Origin: Anaerosporobacter mobilis DSM 15930
Lineage (GTDB): Bacteria; Bacillota; Clostridia; Lachnospirales; Lachnospiraceae
Direction of reading: 5' to 3'
DNA length: 64,000 nucleotides
NCBI RefSeq assembly: GCF_900142955.1
Contig: NZ_FRCP01000025.1
Location: 1-64,000, forward strand
Shown here: one piece after another, positions 62,459 to 64,000 of the stretch
How positions within the stretch are numbered: position 1 is the stretch's first letter
Layout of the letters: the number at the start of each line of letters is the position of its first letter
Notes under the pieces: model-generated
What the model saw: only the letters and a program-made list of their open reading frames with translations
Told to the model about the DNA's origin: nothing
The model's database searches: none
Position numbers and translations under genes: made by a program

Positions 62459-63043
62459 TTGGAACTAAATACTCAAATAAAGAAATACCGCACTAATATG
62501 AATTTAACTCAAGAAGAATTAGCTGAAAAAGTTTACGTAACTAGACAGACTATTTCAAATTGGGAGAATAACAAAAGCTATCCAGATATTCATAGTCTTT
62601 TATTACTCAGTTCATTGTTTGACATATCTCTTGATCAATTAATTAAAGGAGATATAGACATTATGAAAGAAGAAATTAAAGAAGCAGAACTCCAAAAATT
62701 CAATCGTTATGGTAATATTTTTACCGCACTACTGTTGATAACCATTATCTCATGCGTACCACTTGCAATGTTTTTGAATTATTATGGTCTGTTAATTACA
62801 GGCATCCTATTCATTGTAACTATGTTCTTTGCTAATAAAGTTGAGAAATGTAAAAAAGAATATGATGTTCAGACTTATAAGGAAATTGTGGCTTTCACAG
62901 AAGGAAAACGCTTGGATGAAATCGAAAAACATCAGGAATATGGTAAACGGCCATATCAATCATTTGTGTTGATGTTAGGAAGTGCTTTGATAACTCTGAT
63001 TGTTTGTATGGTATTGTATTTGGTGCTTAGTCTTGTATTATGA
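62459..63043 (+). CDS. Membrane-anchored XRE-type regulator
   Basis: 194 residues. An N-terminal Cro/C1-type HTH (NLTQEELAEKVYVTRQTISNWEN) is followed by a linker and three hydrophobic segments (FTALLLITIISCVPLAMFL, LLITGILFIVTMFFA and a C-terminal one), so the DNA-binding part is tethered to the membrane. Such proteins are common in clostridia and often control a neighbouring transporter. The start is TTG, about ten bases after AAGGAG. Confidence 0.85.
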   Translation: MELNTQIKKYRTNMNLTQEELAEKVYVTRQTISNWENNKSYPDIHSLLLLSSLFDISLDQLIKGDIDIMKEEIKEAELQKFNRYGNIFTALLLITIISCVPLAMFLNYYGLLITGILFIVTMFFANKVEKCKKEYDVQTYKEIVAFTEGKRLDEIEKHQEYGKRPYQSFVLMLGSALITLIVCMVLYLVLSLVL

Positions 63044-63178
63044 TGGATTTTGATTATGGAAAGATAATGTAAACTTAATAATATGGCCATCTGCGTATCA
63101 CAAAAAAGTAAACCTTTTTGTTTCATTTCCAGAATTATTTAGAACTTCAACCCGTAAGAAATATTTTTTCTAAGTAAA

Positions 63179-63216
63179 ATAAGGTGGAGAACTTTAAAAT
63201 TAAGTCTCCACCTTAT
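63179..63216. terminator. Terminator between convergent genes
   Basis: ATAAGGTGGAGA and TCTCCACCTTAT pair around a 14-base loop, between the XRE-type and MutT genes. Confidence 0.8.
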
Positions 63217-63249
63217 AAGACACACTTGCTTGATAAAATCTAATAACCA

Positions 63250-63642
63250 CTATCCAATCGCTTCTCTAATTTTATCAACCAAGCTTACATCTGCTGGTAA
63301 CCAATCTACAGAATATAGAGTATCTTTTGTTAACCATTTTGCTGCTTTATGTTCGTTAAGTACCAAGTCGCCTGATTTGATTGTACAAAGATAACAGTGC
63401 ATTATTAAATGAAATTTTGGATAATCATATTCCACAGTTTCTAGCAAATCACCTACTTCAATAACTGTATCCAGTTCTTCTCTAATCTCACGAACTAATG
63501 CCTGCCTAGGTGTCTCTCCATCTTCTATCTTGCCTCCCGGGAACTCCCAGCCGTCTTTAAATTCTCCATATCCTCGTTGGGTTGCCAATACCTTATCATC
63601 ATCTCGTATTATTGCTGCAACAACTTCAATAGTTTTCATCAT
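63250..63642 (-). CDS. MutT-type NUDIX hydrolase
   Basis: 130 residues. The NUDIX box is complete (GGKIEDGETPRQALVREIREEL), and the size and start (MKTIEVVAAIIRDDDKVLATQRGYG) match the 8-oxo-dGTP diphosphatase group, which removes oxidised nucleotides. Two ATGs in a row (63642 and 63639) follow GAGGTGG; either may be used. It follows the helicase gene at the window edge by about 60 bases. Confidence 0.92.
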   Translation of the reverse strand: MMKTIEVVAAIIRDDDKVLATQRGYGEFKDGWEFPGGKIEDGETPRQALVREIREELDTVIEVGDLLETVEYDYPKFHLIMHCYLCTIKSGDLVLNEHKAAKWLTKDTLYSVDWLPADVSLVDKIREAIG

Positions 63643-63701
63643 CTGCCACCTCGTATTAATTTCAAACGATTATATATATCACTACTTATAATTATAATTA
63701 A

Positions 63702-64000
63702 TTATTGTGTAAAATAATCATAGATATCGTTTCTTACTTCATGCTCTAGTTCCATTTTAAAATTCATAATTGGTAACGTGTTACCTTTATCATTTACAAT
63801 GGTAGTTTCTGTCCATTCAATCGGGCTCATTTTCCCCATATAATAAAAATCGGAACCTTCTCCATCACTCTTCTTAATAAACAGGTAAATCTTAAGACCA
63901 TTCTGCTTACTATAGATCAATTCCCTAGCCTCAGTATTTTTTTCAGAAACCTTACTTCTAGTCATCCAGCTGAAGATACGATTATTAATAAATTGATCCT
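63702..64000 (-). CDS. Helicase C-terminal domain (DUF3427-like), partial
   Basis: The frame runs in from the right edge of the window (about 99 codons visible). It includes TEARELIYSKQNGLKIYLFI and SDGEGSDFYYMGKMSPIEW, which resemble the DUF3427 domain found at the end of large DEAD/DEAH-box helicases. An internal ATG at 63965 opens a shorter frame, but the coding pattern continues upstream of it. The rest lies outside the window. Confidence 0.65.
   Translation of the reverse strand, partial: DQFINNRIFSWMTRSKVSEKNTEARELIYSKQNGLKIYLFIKKSDGEGSDFYYMGKMSPIEWTETTIVNDKGNTLPIMNFKMELEHEVRNDIYDYFTQ

Overview
The window is AT-rich, tightly packed Firmicutes DNA. Strong AGGAGG-type ribosome binding sites, many TTG/GTG starts, oxygen-independent class III ribonucleotide reductase (nrdDG), spore-associated cell-wall enzymes (a PdaA-like deacetylase and a LysM-GH18 protein) and many two-gene regulator/transporter modules point to an anaerobic spore-forming clostridium, most like the Lachnospiraceae (Lachnoclostridium phytofermentans group). 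This placement is inferred from gene content, not from a search. No rRNA, tRNA or CRISPR array was seen.

Layout. 0-1.4 kb: a complete ISL3-family insertion sequence. 1.4-5.4 kb: a membrane FUSC protein fused to a catalytically dead HAD domain, and a repeat-bearing beta-helix lipoprotein. 5.5-10.6 kb: AraC regulator, PPOX protein, DegV, and a double-HTH MerR regulator next to an ABC exporter. 10.7-15.5 kb: lipoprotein, NADH oxidase plus ArsC/Spx-like protein, and a DeoR regulator with an organophosphate-type MFS carrier. 15.7-27.7 kb: homocysteine methyltransferase, PdaA-like deacetylase, acetyltransferases, an HTH-kinase fusion, NmrA-like and PucR-like genes, and a MATE exporter behind an attenuator-like leader. 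27.8-38 kb: VanRS-like two-component system, thioredoxin, a degenerate ABC ATPase, nrdDG with paired NrdR boxes, a Cys-rich GGDEF protein and a stand-alone MraY-like transferase. 38.4-46.9 kb: PH-SHOCT protein, Ca2+-type P-ATPase, DUF4304-like protein, LysM-GH18, an Amt-PII fusion, and a bile-salt-hydrolase-family enzyme. 47-51 kb: a B12 riboswitch and BtuFCD-like operon ending in a CGGC-domain gene. 51-64 kb: an uncharacterised protein with a decarboxylase-beta signature, a class D beta-lactamase, recA, acetyltransferases with a PHP phosphatase, an AraC regulator, an APC permease, an XRE membrane protein, MutT and the end of a helicase.

Common themes. At least four genes (MATE exporter, amt, recA, btuF) appear to have a terminator-type hairpin between the promoter and the start codon, so premature termination looks like a common control mode here. 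The stretch from 45 to 59 kb is unusually rich in broken genes (UDG-like, signal peptidase, methyltransferase, MATE) and carries an ISL3 left-end relic. Between 13.9 and 20.2 kb there are three copies of a long, almost wholly palindromic repeat (about 285 bp, one deleted to 157 bp) that matches no named element I know. It is the best candidate for something undescribed in this window.
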